A DNA stretch of 64,000 nucleotides from Cellulomonas sp. Leaf334 (GTDB taxonomy: Bacteria; Actinomycetota; Actinomycetes; Actinomycetales; Cellulomonadaceae): positions 312,256-376,255 of the forward strand of contig NZ_LMOO01000001.1 of the NCBI RefSeq assembly GCF_001424195.1. Direction: 5' to 3'. The translations under genes and the position numbers were made by a program. The notes below the pieces were generated by a model. It was not told the DNA's origin and ran no database searches. It was given only the letters and a program-made list of their open reading frames with translations. The stretch's first letter is position 1. Every line of letters begins with the position of its first letter. Shown here piece by piece: positions 50,152-63,296 of the stretch.

Positions 50152-52229
50152 CCGAGCTCCGCCGGGTCCATCTGCACGCGCACCGTGCCACCCTCACGGC
50201 GGGCGCTGCGCACCGCCAGTGACGCAGCGAGCGCCTGTGCGAGGGCCGCGCCGCCGGTCCGGGGCACGCGGACCAGGGCACGGACGGCCGGCTCGAGCGC
50301 GTCCTGCTCGGCCGCGTCGACGGGGACCGGGCCGAGGACCTCGGCGTCGGCGAGGCCGAGCCGGGACAGCAGGGTGTCGACGGCGTCGCGGGGCCCGGTG
50401 ACCGAGGCCATCCGCACGGCGGGCGGCAGTGCCAGCTCCGAGCGTTCCGCGAGCTCGCGTGAGGCGTACCCGGCGGGGTCCCAGCGCACCAGCGCCTGCG
50501 TCACGCGCTCCTCCGCGTCACCGACGAGCACGACCGTCCCACCCTGCGACGCAGGGCGTACGAGGGCTGCAGCGGTGAGCCACCGGCGCAGCGCGTCCTC
50601 CCCCGTCCGCAGGGACGCCCCGGCGGTGCTCACCGCCGCATCCAGCAGCAGCGCCGCGGCGTACCCGCCCGGCGCGACCGGTTCGGCGCCGGGCGTCGCG
50701 ACGACGACGGCGGGCACGTCGGGGACGGACGCCAGCACGCCCCCGGCAGCGCGGGCGCCCGAGACGCGGATCGGCACGCCCGGGAACGCACGACCCAGCT
50801 CCTCGGCGGTCCGCTCCGAGCCGACACGCACGGACCGCAGCGCGCCGGCACCGCACTCGGTGCACCGCCAGTCGGTCGCCAGCCGCCCGCACCACCCGCA
50901 CGTCGGGACGCCGTCGGCCGTCGTCAGCCCGAGCGGCCCGTGGCAGACCCCGCAGCGCGCCGCAGCCCGGCACCGCCCGCAGGCCACGGCGGGCACGTAC
51001 CCCGCCCGCGGCACCTGGACGAGGACAGGGCCGTCGGCCAGCCGGTCACGCAGCGTCCGCCAGGCCGGCGCCGGGAGCCGCGCGGCAGCCGCGGGCCCCT
51101 CGCGGGCGAGCTCGACCGACGTCAGCGCCAGCACCCGCGCCGTCCGTGCCCGCGTCGTGGGGCGGTCCGCGACGACCTCCCGTGCCCACCCGGACTCCAC
51201 GAGCGCCTGCGCCTCGACGCTGCGGCCGTGCGCGGCCACGAGCAGCGCGCAGCGCTCGAGCTCCGAGCGCAGCGCCAGCACCTCGCGGACGTGCGGGTAC
51301 GGGGCTCGCGGTTCGGCGTGCAGGGAGTCGCCGTCGTCCCACACGACCGCGAGGCCGAGATCCGCCACCGGGGCGAACGCCGACGCCCGTGTGCCGACGA
51401 CGACGGTGGCCCGGCCCCGCAGCGTCGCGAGGAACGACCGGTACCGCCCGGCGGGCCCGTCGTCGGCGGCCAGCCGGACGGCACCCCCGGTCGCCCCGGG
51501 TGTCCACCGCGGGACACCGGCGGACTCCAGTGCGGCGAGCACGCGATCGATGTCCCGTGCGTCGGGCACGACGACGAGCGCACCGCGCCCGCCGAGCACG
51601 CACGCGGCGACCGCCTGCGCGATCGCGTCGGGCCAGCGCTCGCCCTCGGCGCCCGGCAGGGCGGTCCACACCGCGCGGGGGGCGCCGCCGGAGGTGACGT
51701 GCTGGAGGAACGCCGGACCACCGCGGTACGGCGCCCACGCGGTGGCCGACGGCGACGGCGTGGGCCCGTCGTCCGCCGTCGCGGGCGCCTCGGCCTCGAC
51801 GCGCGCGTGTCTGGCGGGGATCGCAAGCCGCAGCACGTCGTTGAGGGTGCCCGCCCACCGGTCCGCGACGGCCCGGGCCAGCCTGGCGACCTGCGGGGTC
51901 AGCACCGGCTCGGTGGAGACGACCTTGCGCACCGGCTGCAGCGAGCCGTCGTGGTCGGCCTGCGCGACCCGCTCCAGGACGTAGCCGTTGACGTCCTGCG
52001 CACCGAAGCGCACCTTGACCCGGGTGCCCGGCACGGCCGTCTCCGCGAGGGCGGCCGGCACGAGGTACTCGAAGACCCGGTCGAGGTGCGCAGGGACGAG
52101 GTCCACGCACACCCGGGCGACCGGTAGGTGCTCCGCAGGTGTCACCCCGTCCGGTGCGGATCGGGCGCGCCTCTTCGGCTGCGGGAGGCCTTCGAGCACC
52201 AGCTGCTCACCGTCCGCGCTCGTCTCCAC
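50148..52229 (-). CDS. priA: PriA-like primosomal protein N', helicase motifs lost
   Basis: Homologue of replication-restart protein PriA, 693 residues. Zinc-binding Cys clusters remain: ACGRCRAAARCGVCHGPL, TCGWCGRLATDWRCTECGAG. The N-terminal DNA-binding domain (RVCVDLVPAHLDRVFEYLVP) and the C-terminal domain are normal. Yet Walker A is gone (the place reads VWTALPGAEGERWPD instead of GSGKT) and the DEEH box reads VVWDDGDSLHAE. Actinobacterial PriA is known to lack helicase residues. The start GTG 52229 was chosen as the first good codon after the metK stop; the frame extends to 52532 inside metK. It may help assemble DnaB without unwinding. Confidence 0.88.
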   Translation of the reverse strand: METSADGEQLVLEGLPQPKRRARSAPDGVTPAEHLPVARVCVDLVPAHLDRVFEYLVPAALAETAVPGTRVKVRFGAQDVNGYVLERVAQADHDGSLQPVRKVVSTEPVLTPQVARLARAVADRWAGTLNDVLRLAIPARHARVEAEAPATADDGPTPSPSATAWAPYRGGPAFLQHVTSGGAPRAVWTALPGAEGERWPDAIAQAVAACVLGGRGALVVVPDARDIDRVLAALESAGVPRWTPGATGGAVRLAADDGPAGRYRSFLATLRGRATVVVGTRASAFAPVADLGLAVVWDDGDSLHAEPRAPYPHVREVLALRSELERCALLVAAHGRSVEAQALVESGWAREVVADRPTTRARTARVLALTSVELAREGPAAAARLPAPAWRTLRDRLADGPVLVQVPRAGYVPAVACGRCRAAARCGVCHGPLGLTTADGVPTCGWCGRLATDWRCTECGAGALRSVRVGSERTAEELGRAFPGVPIRVSGARAAGGVLASVPDVPAVVVATPGAEPVAPGGYAAALLLDAAVSTAGASLRTGEDALRRWLTAAALVRPASQGGTVVLVGDAEERVTQALVRWDPAGYASRELAERSELALPPAVRMASVTGPRDAVDTLLSRLGLADAEVLGPVPVDAAEQDALEPAVRALVRVPRTGGAALAQALAASLAVRSARREGGTVRVQMDPAELG

Positions 52230-52258
52230 GTCGGACGACCCGGGCCGACCGACGGGCG

Positions 52259-53461
52259 TCAGCCCACCGCGGACTGCAGGTCCGCCGCGCGGTCGGTGCG
52301 TTCCCAGGTGAACTCCGGCAGCTCGCGGCCGAAGTGCCCGTACGCGGCTGTCTTGCGGTAGATCGGCCGCAGCAGGTCGAGGTCCCGGACGATCGCCGCC
52401 GGGCGCAGGTCGAACACGTCGCGGATGGCGGCGGTCAGCCGGGCCAGCGGCACCGTCTCGGTGCCGAACGTCTCGACGTACAGGCCGACGGGGTTGGCCT
52501 TGCCGATGGCGTACGCGACCTGCACCTCGCACCGCCGCGCGAGCCCGGCGGCGACGACGTTCTTGGCCACCCAGCGCATCGCGTAGGCGGCCGAGCGGTC
52601 GACCTTCGACGGGTCCTTGCCGGAGAACGCTCCGCCACCGTGCCGGGCGATCCCCCCGTAGGTGTCCACGATGATCTTGCGTCCGGTCAGTCCGGCGTCA
52701 CCCTGCGGGCCGCCGACCACGAACGTCCCGGTCGGGTTGACCAGCAGTCGGTAGTCGCGCGCGTCCAGGTCCAGCTGCTCCAGGACGGGGGCGACGACGA
52801 GCTCGGCCACGGCCGGCCGCAGGGTCGTGTCCAGGTGCACGTCCGGGTCGTGCTGCGTGGACAGCACGACGGTGTCGAGACGGACGGCGCGGTCACCGTC
52901 GTAGCCGATGGTGACCTGGGTCTTCCCGTCGGGACGCAGCCCCGGCACGATCCCTTCCTTGCGCACCAGCGTGAGCCGCTCGGCGAGGCGGTGCGCGAGC
53001 CAGATGGGCAGCGGGAGCAGCGTCGGGGTGTCGTCGGACGCGTAGCCGAACATCAGACCCTGGTCCCCCGCGCCCTGGGCGTCGAGGGGGTCGAGGTCCG
53101 CGGAGTCCTCCCGGATCTCGAGTGCCTTGTCCACGCCCGCGGCGATGTCCGGGGACTGCTGGCCGATCGAGACCGAGATGCCGCAGGAGTCGCCGTCGAA
53201 GCCGATCGCCGACGAGGTGTACCCGATCCCCCGGACCACCTCGCGCACGATCTGCGGGATCTCGACGTACGCACTGGTGGTGACCTCACCGGCGACGTGC
53301 ACGAGACCGGTGGTCACCATCGTCTCGACCGCGACCCGCGCCCCGGGGTCCTGCTCGAGCATCGCGTCGAGGATGGCGTCGGAGATCTGGTCACAGATCT
53401 TGTCCGGGTGCCCCTCGGTCACGGACTCGGACGTGAACAGGCGCATGTCAGGCTCGGTCAT
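52259..53461 (-). CDS. metK: S-adenosylmethionine synthetase
   Basis: Makes SAM from methionine and ATP. The 400-residue protein has [20 protein letters not shown], the ATP-binding [40 protein letters not shown] and the second signature [23 protein letters not shown] 53461 has TACGCT exactly 7 bases upstream (leaderless), without a Shine-Dalgarno, so it has its own promoter between coaBC and metK. No SAM riboswitch is seen. The stop lies 29 bases before priA. Confidence 0.97.
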   Translation of the reverse strand: MTEPDMRLFTSESVTEGHPDKICDQISDAILDAMLEQDPGARVAVETMVTTGLVHVAGEVTTSAYVEIPQIVREVVRGIGYTSSAIGFDGDSCGISVSIGQQSPDIAAGVDKALEIREDSADLDPLDAQGAGDQGLMFGYASDDTPTLLPLPIWLAHRLAERLTLVRKEGIVPGLRPDGKTQVTIGYDGDRAVRLDTVVLSTQHDPDVHLDTTLRPAVAELVVAPVLEQLDLDARDYRLLVNPTGTFVVGGPQGDAGLTGRKIIVDTYGGIARHGGGAFSGKDPSKVDRSAAYAMRWVAKNVVAAGLARRCEVQVAYAIGKANPVGLYVETFGTETVPLARLTAAIRDVFDLRPAAIVRDLDLLRPIYRKTAAYGHFGRELPEFTWERTDRAADLQSAVG

Positions 53462-53468
53462 GGCCGAC

Positions 53469-53474
53469 AGCGTA
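53469..53474 (-). promoter_or_regulatory. Leaderless-type -10 of metK
   Basis: TACGCT on the minus strand, 7 bases before ATG 53461, in the 41-base gap after coaBC. Confidence 0.6.
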
Positions 53475-53502
53475 ATGGGCTCCAGGCCGTGCACGTGCAG
53501 CC

Positions 53503-54699
53503 TCAGCCGCGCGCGAGCACCGCGTCCCACACCGCGTGGGCCACCTCGGTCTTGGTCCCGGTGGCCGCGCCGACGACCGTGCCGGCGCCGTCCAGGATCG
53601 TCACGTCGTTCACGTCGGTGCCGAACCCGCGCCCGCCCCCGACGGCGTTCACGACGAGGAGGTCGGCTCCCTTGCGCTGCGCCTTCACGCGGCCGTGGTC
53701 GAGCACGCTGCCGGTGTCGTCGCCAGTCTCCGCCGCGAAGCCGACCACGACCTGGCCCGGACGCAGCCTGTCTGCGCCGAGCTCGGCGAGGATGTCCACG
53801 GTCTCGACGAGCTCGAGGACCGTCGGCGCTCCGCCCGGCTGCTTCTTGATCTTGGACTCCGCGCTGGTGACCGGCCGGAAGTCGGCCACGGCTGCGGCCA
53901 TCACGACGACGTCCGCGTCCTTGGCCGCGGCGCGTACGGCGTCCCGCAGCTCGGCGCCCGTCTCGGCGTGGACCACGTCGACACCGACGGGGACGGGGAC
54001 GTCGATGTTCGCCGCCACCAGCGTCACCCGGGCGCCGCGGGCGTGCGCGGCCTGCGCGAGCGCCACGCCCTGGCGTCCGGACGACCTGTTGCCGAGGAAC
54101 CGGACGGGGTCGAGCGGTTCACGGGTGCCCCCCGCAGACACGACGACGTGCTTCCCGTCGAGGTCGTGCGGCCGGTCGCTCACCAGTGCGAGCGCGGCGG
54201 ACGCGATCTCCTCGGGCTCCGGCAGGCGGCCGGGACCGGTGTCCGACCCCGTCAGCCGGCCCGCGGCCGGGTCCAGCACGTGCACGCCGCGCGCCCGCAG
54301 GATCGCCACGTTCGCGACGGTGGCGGGGTGCTCCCACATCTCGGTGTGCATCGCCGGGGCCAGCAGGACGGGGCACCGGGCGACGAGCAGGGTGGCGGTC
54401 AGCAGGTCGTCGGCCTGCCCCGTCGCGGCGCGGGCCAGGAGGTCGGCCGTCGCCGGGGCGACGACCACGAGCTCGGCCTGCTTGCCGACGGCGACGTGCG
54501 CCACCTGGTCGACGTCCTCGAACACGTCGGTCGTCACCGGCTGTCCGGACAGCGCCTCCCACGTCGCGCGCCCGACGAACTCGAGCGCAGCCCGCGTCGG
54601 GACGACCCGGACGGCGTGGCCCTGCTCGCGCAGCAGGCGCAGCAGCAGGACGGCCTTGTAGGCGGCGATGCCGCCCGCGACGCCGAGGACGATGCGCAT
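53503..54699 (-). CDS. coaBC: Bifunctional phosphopantothenoylcysteine decarboxylase / phosphopantothenate-cysteine ligase
   Basis: Two consecutive steps of CoA synthesis. The N-terminal flavoprotein CoaC (about 1-175) has [40 protein letters not shown] and [20 protein letters not shown] with the catalytic His of the AMH segment. The C-terminal CoaB (about 185-398) has [58 protein letters not shown] and [12 protein letters not shown]. The order rpoZ-coaBC-metK matches Rv1390-Rv1392. ATG 54699 lies 10 bases behind rpoZ. Confidence 0.96.
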   Translation of the reverse strand: MRIVLGVAGGIAAYKAVLLLRLLREQGHAVRVVPTRAALEFVGRATWEALSGQPVTTDVFEDVDQVAHVAVGKQAELVVVAPATADLLARAATGQADDLLTATLLVARCPVLLAPAMHTEMWEHPATVANVAILRARGVHVLDPAAGRLTGSDTGPGRLPEPEEIASAALALVSDRPHDLDGKHVVVSAGGTREPLDPVRFLGNRSSGRQGVALAQAAHARGARVTLVAANIDVPVPVGVDVVHAETGAELRDAVRAAAKDADVVVMAAAVADFRPVTSAESKIKKQPGGAPTVLELVETVDILAELGADRLRPGQVVVGFAAETGDDTGSVLDHGRVKAQRKGADLLVVNAVGGGRGFGTDVNDVTILDGAGTVVGAATGTKTEVAHAVWDAVLARG

Positions 54700-54709
54700 G
54701 GAGGGAGGG

Positions 54710-54973
54710 TCAGCCCTCGGTGGCCTCGGACGTCAGCAGGCCGGCGTCGATCTCGCGCATCGCGATCGAGAGCGGCTTCTCCTGCGGGCGCGTGTCCACG
54801 AGCGGGCCGACGTACTCGAGCAGGCCCTCGTTGAGCTGCGAGTAGTAGGCGTTGATCTGACGCGCGCGCTTGGCCGAGTACAGGACGAGCGCGTACTTGG
54901 AGTCGGCACGCTCGAGCAGACGGTCGATGGGCGGGTCGGTGATGCCGGTGGGGGCGGCGACGGTTCCGGACAC
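54710..54973 (-). CDS. rpoZ: RNA polymerase omega subunit
   Basis: Small RNA polymerase subunit that helps fold and hold beta-prime. The 87-residue protein shows [40 protein letters not shown] and the terminal [18 protein letters not shown]. The start GTG 54973 is preceded by GGGAG at 6 bases; the frame runs upstream to 55027 but has no better start. It lies between gmk and coaBC as in M. tuberculosis. Confidence 0.95.
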   Translation of the reverse strand: MSGTVAAPTGITDPPIDRLLERADSKYALVLYSAKRARQINAYYSQLNEGLLEYVGPLVDTRPQEKPLSIAMREIDAGLLTSEATEG

Positions 54974-55004
54974 GGTGATCTCCCGAGGTACAAGGTGGGT
55001 TGGG

Positions 55005-55019
55005 CAGAGACGATCTCTG
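55005..55019 (-). other. Short palindrome between gmk and rpoZ
   Basis: CAGAGA (55005-55010), CGA, TCTCTG (55014-55019). It lies 10 bases after the gmk stop and 32 bases before the rpoZ start. It could be a weak hairpin or a protein site. Confidence 0.35.
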
Positions 55020-55028
55020 TGCCCCATC

Positions 55029-55598
55029 CTACCTGGTCGGGATACCCATCCCGCGGACCAGCTCGTCGGTCGCCCGGTGGACGTCGTCGTTGACGATCAC
55101 CTGGTCGAACTCGGCCGCCGCGGCCAGCTCGACACGCGCCGTGCTGAGCCGACGCTCCCGCTCCTCCACGTCCTCGGTCCCCCGGCCGACCAGCCGTCGT
55201 TCCAGCTCGGCGAACGACGGCGGCGCGAGGAACACGAAGTGCGCGTCCGGCATGGACTCGCGCACCTGGCGCGCGCCCTGCAGGTCGATCTCGAGCAGCG
55301 CCGGCTCACCGGCGGCGAGCCGCTGCTCGACCGGCCTGCGGGGCGTCCCGTAGCGGTTGCGCCCGTGGACGACGGCCCACTCGAGCAGGTCGCCGCGCTC
55401 GATCATGCGGTCGAACTCGTCACCGGAGACGAACACGTAGTGCACGCCGTCGACCTCACCCGGTCTCGGCGACCGGGTCGTCGCCGAGACGGAGAGCCAG
55501 ACCTCGGGATAGCGGGAGCGGACGTCGGCAGACACCGTCCCCTTGCCGACGGCGGTCGGGCCGGCGAGAACGGTCAGCCGGGCAGGCGTCGTCGTCAT
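55029..55598 (-). CDS. gmk: Guanylate kinase
   Basis: Phosphorylates GMP to GDP. The 189-residue protein has the P-loop [20 protein letters not shown], where Thr-Ala replaces the usual Ser-Gly (GPSGVGKGT). GMP-binding segments are [40 protein letters not shown] and [39 protein letters not shown] closes Walker B. Neighbours mihF and rpoZ reproduce the order Rv1388-Rv1390. ATG 55598. Confidence 0.95.
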   Translation of the reverse strand: MTTTPARLTVLAGPTAVGKGTVSADVRSRYPEVWLSVSATTRSPRPGEVDGVHYVFVSGDEFDRMIERGDLLEWAVVHGRNRYGTPRRPVEQRLAAGEPALLEIDLQGARQVRESMPDAHFVFLAPPSFAELERRLVGRGTEDVEERERRLSTARVELAAAAEFDQVIVNDDVHRATDELVRGMGIPTR

Positions 55599-55640
55599 GG
55601 GTGGTGCGGGCTCCTCCAGCTGCGCGGTGCCGCCCGGTCG

Positions 55641-55952
55641 TCACCCGAAGCGGTCGACGAGGGCCTTCACCTGGTGCGGGCCGAGCCCACGCACACGACG
55701 GGTCTCGGAGATTCCGATCTCGGAGATGATCGCACGCGCCTTGACCTTGCCGACGCCAGGCAGGGACTCGAGGAGGGCGAGGACCTTGAGCTTGCCGATG
55801 GTCTCGTCCGCCTGCCCCTGCGCGATCACCTCGGAGAGCGTGCCCTGTGAGTACTTGAGGCGATTCTTGACCTCAGCGCGGGCCTGGCGGGCGGCGCCGG
55901 CCTTCTGGAGCGCTGCCGCTCGTTGTTCGGGAGTCAGCGGAGGGAGTGCCAC
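55641..55952 (-). CDS. mihF: Actinobacterial integration host factor (mIHF/sIHF)
   Basis: Nucleoid-associated DNA-binding protein of 103 residues; unrelated in fold to E. coli IHF. Conserved parts: LPPLTPEQRAAALQKAGAAR, QARAEVKNRLKYSQGTLSEV, TIGKLKVLALLESLPGVGKV, KARAIISEIGISETRRVRGL and GPHQVKALVDRF. The helix-two-turn-helix LPGVGKVKA contacts DNA. GTG 55952 was chosen because ALPPLTPEQ starts the family and GAAGG lies upstream; the frame is open to 55988. A clear promoter lies at 56016-56044. Homologue of Rv1388. Confidence 0.95.
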   Translation of the reverse strand: MALPPLTPEQRAAALQKAGAARQARAEVKNRLKYSQGTLSEVIAQGQADETIGKLKVLALLESLPGVGKVKARAIISEIGISETRRVRGLGPHQVKALVDRFG

Positions 55953-56015
55953 GCGCGTCACCTTCTCGTCAGTGGGCCGGCGACCCACGTGGAAGTGCGC
56001 GGGATCGTGAGAACG

Positions 56016-56044
56016 AAACTAGCGAGCACCACCCTGATCGGCAA
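56016..56044 (-). promoter_or_regulatory. Housekeeping promoter of mihF
   Basis: On the minus strand -35 TTGCCG (56044-56039), a 17-base spacer and -10 TAGTTT (56021-56016). It starts transcription about 58 bases before the GTG at 55952. It probably also serves gmk, rpoZ and coaBC. Confidence 0.65.
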
Positions 56045-56097
56045 TGCGGACGCGCGTCCAGTGCGCCCGGACCTGCGGCGACACCCTGCCGGTGAGC

Positions 56098-56939
56098 TCA
56101 GGAGAGCGCAGCGGCCGCTTCGTCCGAGGCGCGGCGGGCGGCGGTGCGCAGAGCTGCCACGTCAGGTCCCGCGGCCAGCACGCCGCGCGACGAGGACGCC
56201 AGGACCTGCCGGCGCGCGGCGCCGAACACCTGGGCGAGCTCGCGCGGTCCCGCGCCCTGGGCGCCCACCCCGGGCGCGAGCAGGGGCCCGTTGACGGCGG
56301 CCAGGTCCACGCCCGTGCGTGCGGCCGCGTCGCCGACCGTGGCGCCCACGACGAGACCGACCGAGCCCAGGGGGTCGACGTCGGCGTTCAGCGCGGAGGC
56401 GCGTGCGGCCATGAGCGCGGCCACCGTGACGCCGTCCTCGGTGCGCGCGTGCTGGACCTCGTGGCCCTCCTTGTTGGACGTGAGGCACAGCACGAACAAC
56501 CCTCGCCCCGACGAGAGCGCCAGGTCGACGGCCGGGTCGAGGGAACCGAACCCCAGGTACGGCGACACGGTCAGCGCGTCGCCGGCGAGCGGCGACCCGT
56601 CGCGCAGAAACGCGTCGGCGTACGCCCCCATCGTCGTCCCGATGTCGCCTCGCTTGGCGTCCACGATCACGAGCGTGCCGGTGTCCCGGCCCGCAGCGAT
56701 CAGCTCCTCGAGGACCGCGACCCCCGCGGAGCCGTGGCGCTCGAAGAACGCGGCCTGGGGCTTGACCGCAGCCACGCGCCCAGCGACCGCCTCCAGGACC
56801 GTCAGGGCGAACGAGCGCAGCCCGGACGCGTCGTCCGGCAGACCCCAGGCTTCGAGCAGGCTGGTGTGCGGGTCGACGCCGACGCACAGTGGCCCGTAGG
56901 CGTCCATGGCGGCGGCCAGGCGGGCCCCGAACGGCGCGG

Positions 56940-56943
<4 letters not shown>
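56098..56943 (-). CDS. pyrF: Orotidine 5'-phosphate decarboxylase (long type)
   Basis: Last step of UMP synthesis. The 281-residue protein belongs to the long (type 2) form found in actinobacteria: [40 protein letters not shown], the catalytic [19 protein letters not shown] (D-x-K-x2-D), [20 protein letters not shown] and [23 protein letters not shown] 56943 overlaps the carB stop (ATGA). It closes the pyr-car operon; a 145-base gap with the mihF promoter follows. Confidence 0.95.
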
Positions 56944-60277
<3,334 letters not shown>

Positions 60278-60278
<1 letters not shown>

Positions 60279-61447
60279 CAGGCGGCACCCTTCTGCTTGT
60301 TGGTGGGAGGGGCCATGAGTTCCACGAAGCGGTCGAAGAGGTACGCGGCATCGTGCGGTCCCGCCGCGGCCTCCGGGTGGTACTGCACGGAGAACGCCGG
60401 CAGGTCGAGCGCCCGCAGGCCCTCCACGACGTCGTCGTTGAGGTCGACGTGGCTGACCACGACGCGGCCGTAGCGACCGTCGTCGTGGGGCGCGACCGAC
60501 TCACCGTCGAGCGGCGCGTCGACCGCGAAGCCGTGGTTGTGCGCGGTGATCTCGACCTTGCCGGTCGCGCGGTCCATCACCGGCTGGTTCACGCCGCGGT
60601 GGCCGTAGCCCAGCTTGTAGGTGCCGTAGCCGAGCGCCCGGCCGAGCAGCTGGTTGCCGTAGCAGATGCCGAAGAACGGGATCTTGCGGTCCAGCACCTC
60701 GCGCAGCAGGTCGATCTCGTGCGTCGCCGCGGACGGGTCGCCCGGACCGTTCGAGAAGAAGACGCCGTCCGGCGCGGTGGCCAGCACGTCGTCGATGGTC
60801 GCGCTCGACGGCAGGACGTGGACGCGGACCCCGCGCTCGGCCAGGCGCTGCGGCGTCATGGCCTTGATGCCGAGGTCCACGGCCGCGACCGTGGCAACGT
60901 GCTCGCCGATCGGCTCGACCACGTACGCCGCGTCCGTGGACACCTCGCCGGCCAGGTCGGCGCCGACCATCGCGGGCGCCGTCAGGACGTCGTCGAGGAG
61001 CTCGTCGTCCGGGCGCCGCTCCCCGTTCTCGTCCAGGAGGGCTGCCCCCGAGAAGATGCCGGCGCGCATCACGCCGCGCTCGCGCAGGTGGCGCGTCAGG
61101 GCGCGGGTGTCGATCTCGCTGATCCCGACGACGTCCTGGGCGACCAGGTCGTCGTCGAGCGTGCGGACGGCACGCCAGTTCGAGGCGCGCCGTGCGGGGT
61201 CGCGCACCACGTAGCCCGCCACCCAGATCTGCGTCGACTCGTCGTCCTCGTCGTTCACCCCGGTGTTGCCGATGTGCGGGGCGGTCATCACGACGATCTG
61301 CCGGTGGTACGACGGGTCCGTGAGCGTCTCCTGGTAGCCGGTCATGCCGGTGTTGAAGACGATCTCGCCCAACGTCGAGCCTTCGGCGCCGTAGGGCCGG
61401 CCCCGGAACGTCCTGCCGTCCTCGAGCACGAGTACTGCGTCGGTCAT
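60278..61447 (-). CDS. carA: Carbamoyl-phosphate synthase, small (glutaminase) subunit
   Basis: Provides ammonia from glutamine to CarB. The N-terminal domain begins [40 protein letters not shown] with PSY. The class I amidotransferase domain has [20 protein letters not shown], the nucleophile Cys in [40 protein letters not shown] and [20 protein letters not shown] with the catalytic His and Glu. GICYGNQ is the usual actinobacterial form of GICLGHQ. It overlaps the upstream membrane gene (ATGA) and carB (TGATG). Confidence 0.97.
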
Positions 61448-61977
61448 GAGTTCTCCTCCTGCGCGGGCGCCTGGCCCGGGGTCAAGGTCTCGAGTGCGGC
61501 GAGGAGCCGCTCGCGGTCGGCGGCGTGCTTCGGGCGCAGCCCGGTGTCCAGACCGCGGGGGTCGGCGGGGTCCGCCCGCCAGGTGAGGACGACGAGGCCG
61601 TCTCCCCCGACGACCTTGCCTGCCATGCCGGGCGCGCTGGTCGCGCCGAGCAGGTCGACCGTGGGCACGAAGAGGTCCGTCGCACCCTGGCGCGTGATCT
61701 GCACGCCGGCGTCGAAGACGACCACCCGCGCCGGGCTACGGACGCCGAGGTCCTGGGCGGTGACCCGGTCGAGCCAGTCCCCCGCCCTCGTGGTCGACAC
61801 GTAGGTCGCGTCGACCGGGCCGAACCGCTGCGCACCGGGGTCGGACGGGACGGCCGGCAGTGTCGCGACGAGCTCGGCGGAGCGTCGGGTGCGCGCCCGC
61901 CACCCCGCGCGCATACCCCAGAACGCGACGACCACGACGAGCAGCAGGGCGACGATCGAGACCGCCTGACGGGTCAC
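61444..61977 (-). CDS. Single-pass membrane protein of the pyr operon (Rv1382-like)
   Basis: A 177-residue protein with one N-terminal membrane helix ([18 protein letters not shown], about residues 5-22). A basic stretch [11 protein letters not shown] follows, then a beta-rich soluble part ([60 protein letters not shown]). It is conserved between pyrC and carA in actinobacteria (Rv1382 in M. tuberculosis), where its function is unknown. GTG 61977 overlaps the pyrC stop as GTGA and its stop overlaps carA as ATGA. It is thus coupled on both sides to pyrimidine enzymes. Confidence 0.82.
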   Translation of the reverse strand: MTRQAVSIVALLLVVVVAFWGMRAGWRARTRRSAELVATLPAVPSDPGAQRFGPVDATYVSTTRAGDWLDRVTAQDLGVRSPARVVVFDAGVQITRQGATDLFVPTVDLLGATSAPGMAGKVVGGDGLVVLTWRADPADPRGLDTGLRPKHAADRERLLAALETLTPGQAPAQEENS

Positions 61978-63296
61978 GAGCTGACCACCACGCTCTCGTC
62001 GCACGCCGACCCGTCCATGACGGTCGCGCGCCCGCGCAGCCAGGTCGCGATGACGCAGCCGGACAGCTCGCGGCCCCGGAACGGCGAGTTGACGCTCTGC
62101 GTCGCCTGCTCCTCGGGCACGACCACCCGGCGGATGCCCGGGTCGACCAGCGTGAGGTTGGCGGGCTCCCCCACCGCGATGGGCCGACCGTGGTCGCTGA
62201 CGCGGCCGATCCGGGCGGGGGTGGTGGACAGGACCCGCGCGACGTCCGCCCAGGTCATCCGGCCGGTGTCGACCATCGTCTCCTGCACCACCGAGAGCGC
62301 CGTCTCCAGCCCGGTCATGCCGAACGCCGCCGCGCCCCACTCGCAGTCCTTGTCCTCGCGCGTGTGCGGCGCGTGGTCCGTGGCGACGATGTCGATCGTG
62401 CCGTCGGCGAGACCCTCGCGGACCGCCTCGACGTCCCGCTGCGTGCGCAGGGGCGGGTTGACCTTGAACACCGGGTCGTACCCGCGCGCCAGCTCGTCGG
62501 TGAGGACCAGGTGGTGCGGGGTGACCTCGGCGGTGACGTCGATCCCGCGGGACTTCGCCCAGCGGATGATCTCGACGGAGCCCGCGGTGGACAGGTGGCA
62601 GACGTGCAGGCGCGAGCCGACGTGCTCGGCCAGCAGCACGTCGCGCGCGATGATCGCCTCCTCCGCCACGGCGGGCCAGCCCGCGAGCCCGAGCTCCGCG
62701 GAGACGACGCCCTCGTGCATCTGGGCGCCCTCGGTGAGCCGCGGCTCCTGGGCGTGCTGGGCGATGACGCCGTCGAACGCCTTGACGTACTCCAGCGCGC
62801 GCCGCATCACCACCGGGTCGTGGACGCACTTGCCGTCGTCGGAGAACACGCGGACCTGCGCCGCGGACTCGGCCATCGCGCCCAGCTCCGCCAGCCGCTC
62901 GCCCTCGAGGCCCACCGTCACGGCGCCGACGGGGCGCACGTCCACCCAGCCGGCGTCGCGGCCGAGCCGCCAGACCTGCTCGACGACGCCCGCGGTGTCC
63001 TGCGTCGGGGTCGTGTTGGCCATCGCGTGGACCGCCGTGAAGCCGCCCATAGCGGCGGCGCGCGTGCCCGAACGGACGGTCTCGGCGTCCTCCCGGCCCG
63101 GCTCGCGCAGGTGCGTGTGCAGGTCGACGAGCCCCGGCAGCAGGACCAGCCCGCTGCCGTTGATGATCACCGCGTCGGCGCCGGCCTGCGCCTCGGCGTC
63201 GGCCCCGATCGCCGCGATCACGCCGTCGGCGAGCAGCACGTCGGTCGTGCCCTCGCCGAGCGGGCTGACGTCCCGCAGCAGGTAGTTTCTCGTCAC
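61974..63296 (-). CDS. pyrC: Dihydroorotase
   Basis: Third step of pyrimidine synthesis. The 440-residue protein is of the class I type: [20 protein letters not shown] with the H-x-H metal ligands, [60 protein letters not shown] and [20 protein letters not shown] with the catalytic Asp. GTG 63296 overlaps the pyrB stop (GTGA). The C-terminal strand [20 protein letters not shown] is normal. Confidence 0.96.
   Translation of the reverse strand: MTRNYLLRDVSPLGEGTTDVLLADGVIAAIGADAEAQAGADAVIINGSGLVLLPGLVDLHTHLREPGREDAETVRSGTRAAAMGGFTAVHAMANTTPTQDTAGVVEQVWRLGRDAGWVDVRPVGAVTVGLEGERLAELGAMAESAAQVRVFSDDGKCVHDPVVMRRALEYVKAFDGVIAQHAQEPRLTEGAQMHEGVVSAELGLAGWPAVAEEAIIARDVLLAEHVGSRLHVCHLSTAGSVEIIRWAKSRGIDVTAEVTPHHLVLTDELARGYDPVFKVNPPLRTQRDVEAVREGLADGTIDIVATDHAPHTREDKDCEWGAAAFGMTGLETALSVVQETMVDTGRMTWADVARVLSTTPARIGRVSDHGRPIAVGEPANLTLVDPGIRRVVVPEEQATQSVNSPFRGRELSGCVIATWLRGRATVMDGSACDESVVVSS

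Noticed and set aside
53462..53502. SAM riboswitch before metK
   Set aside because: The gap is only 41 bases and contains a leaderless-type promoter; there is no room for an aptamer.
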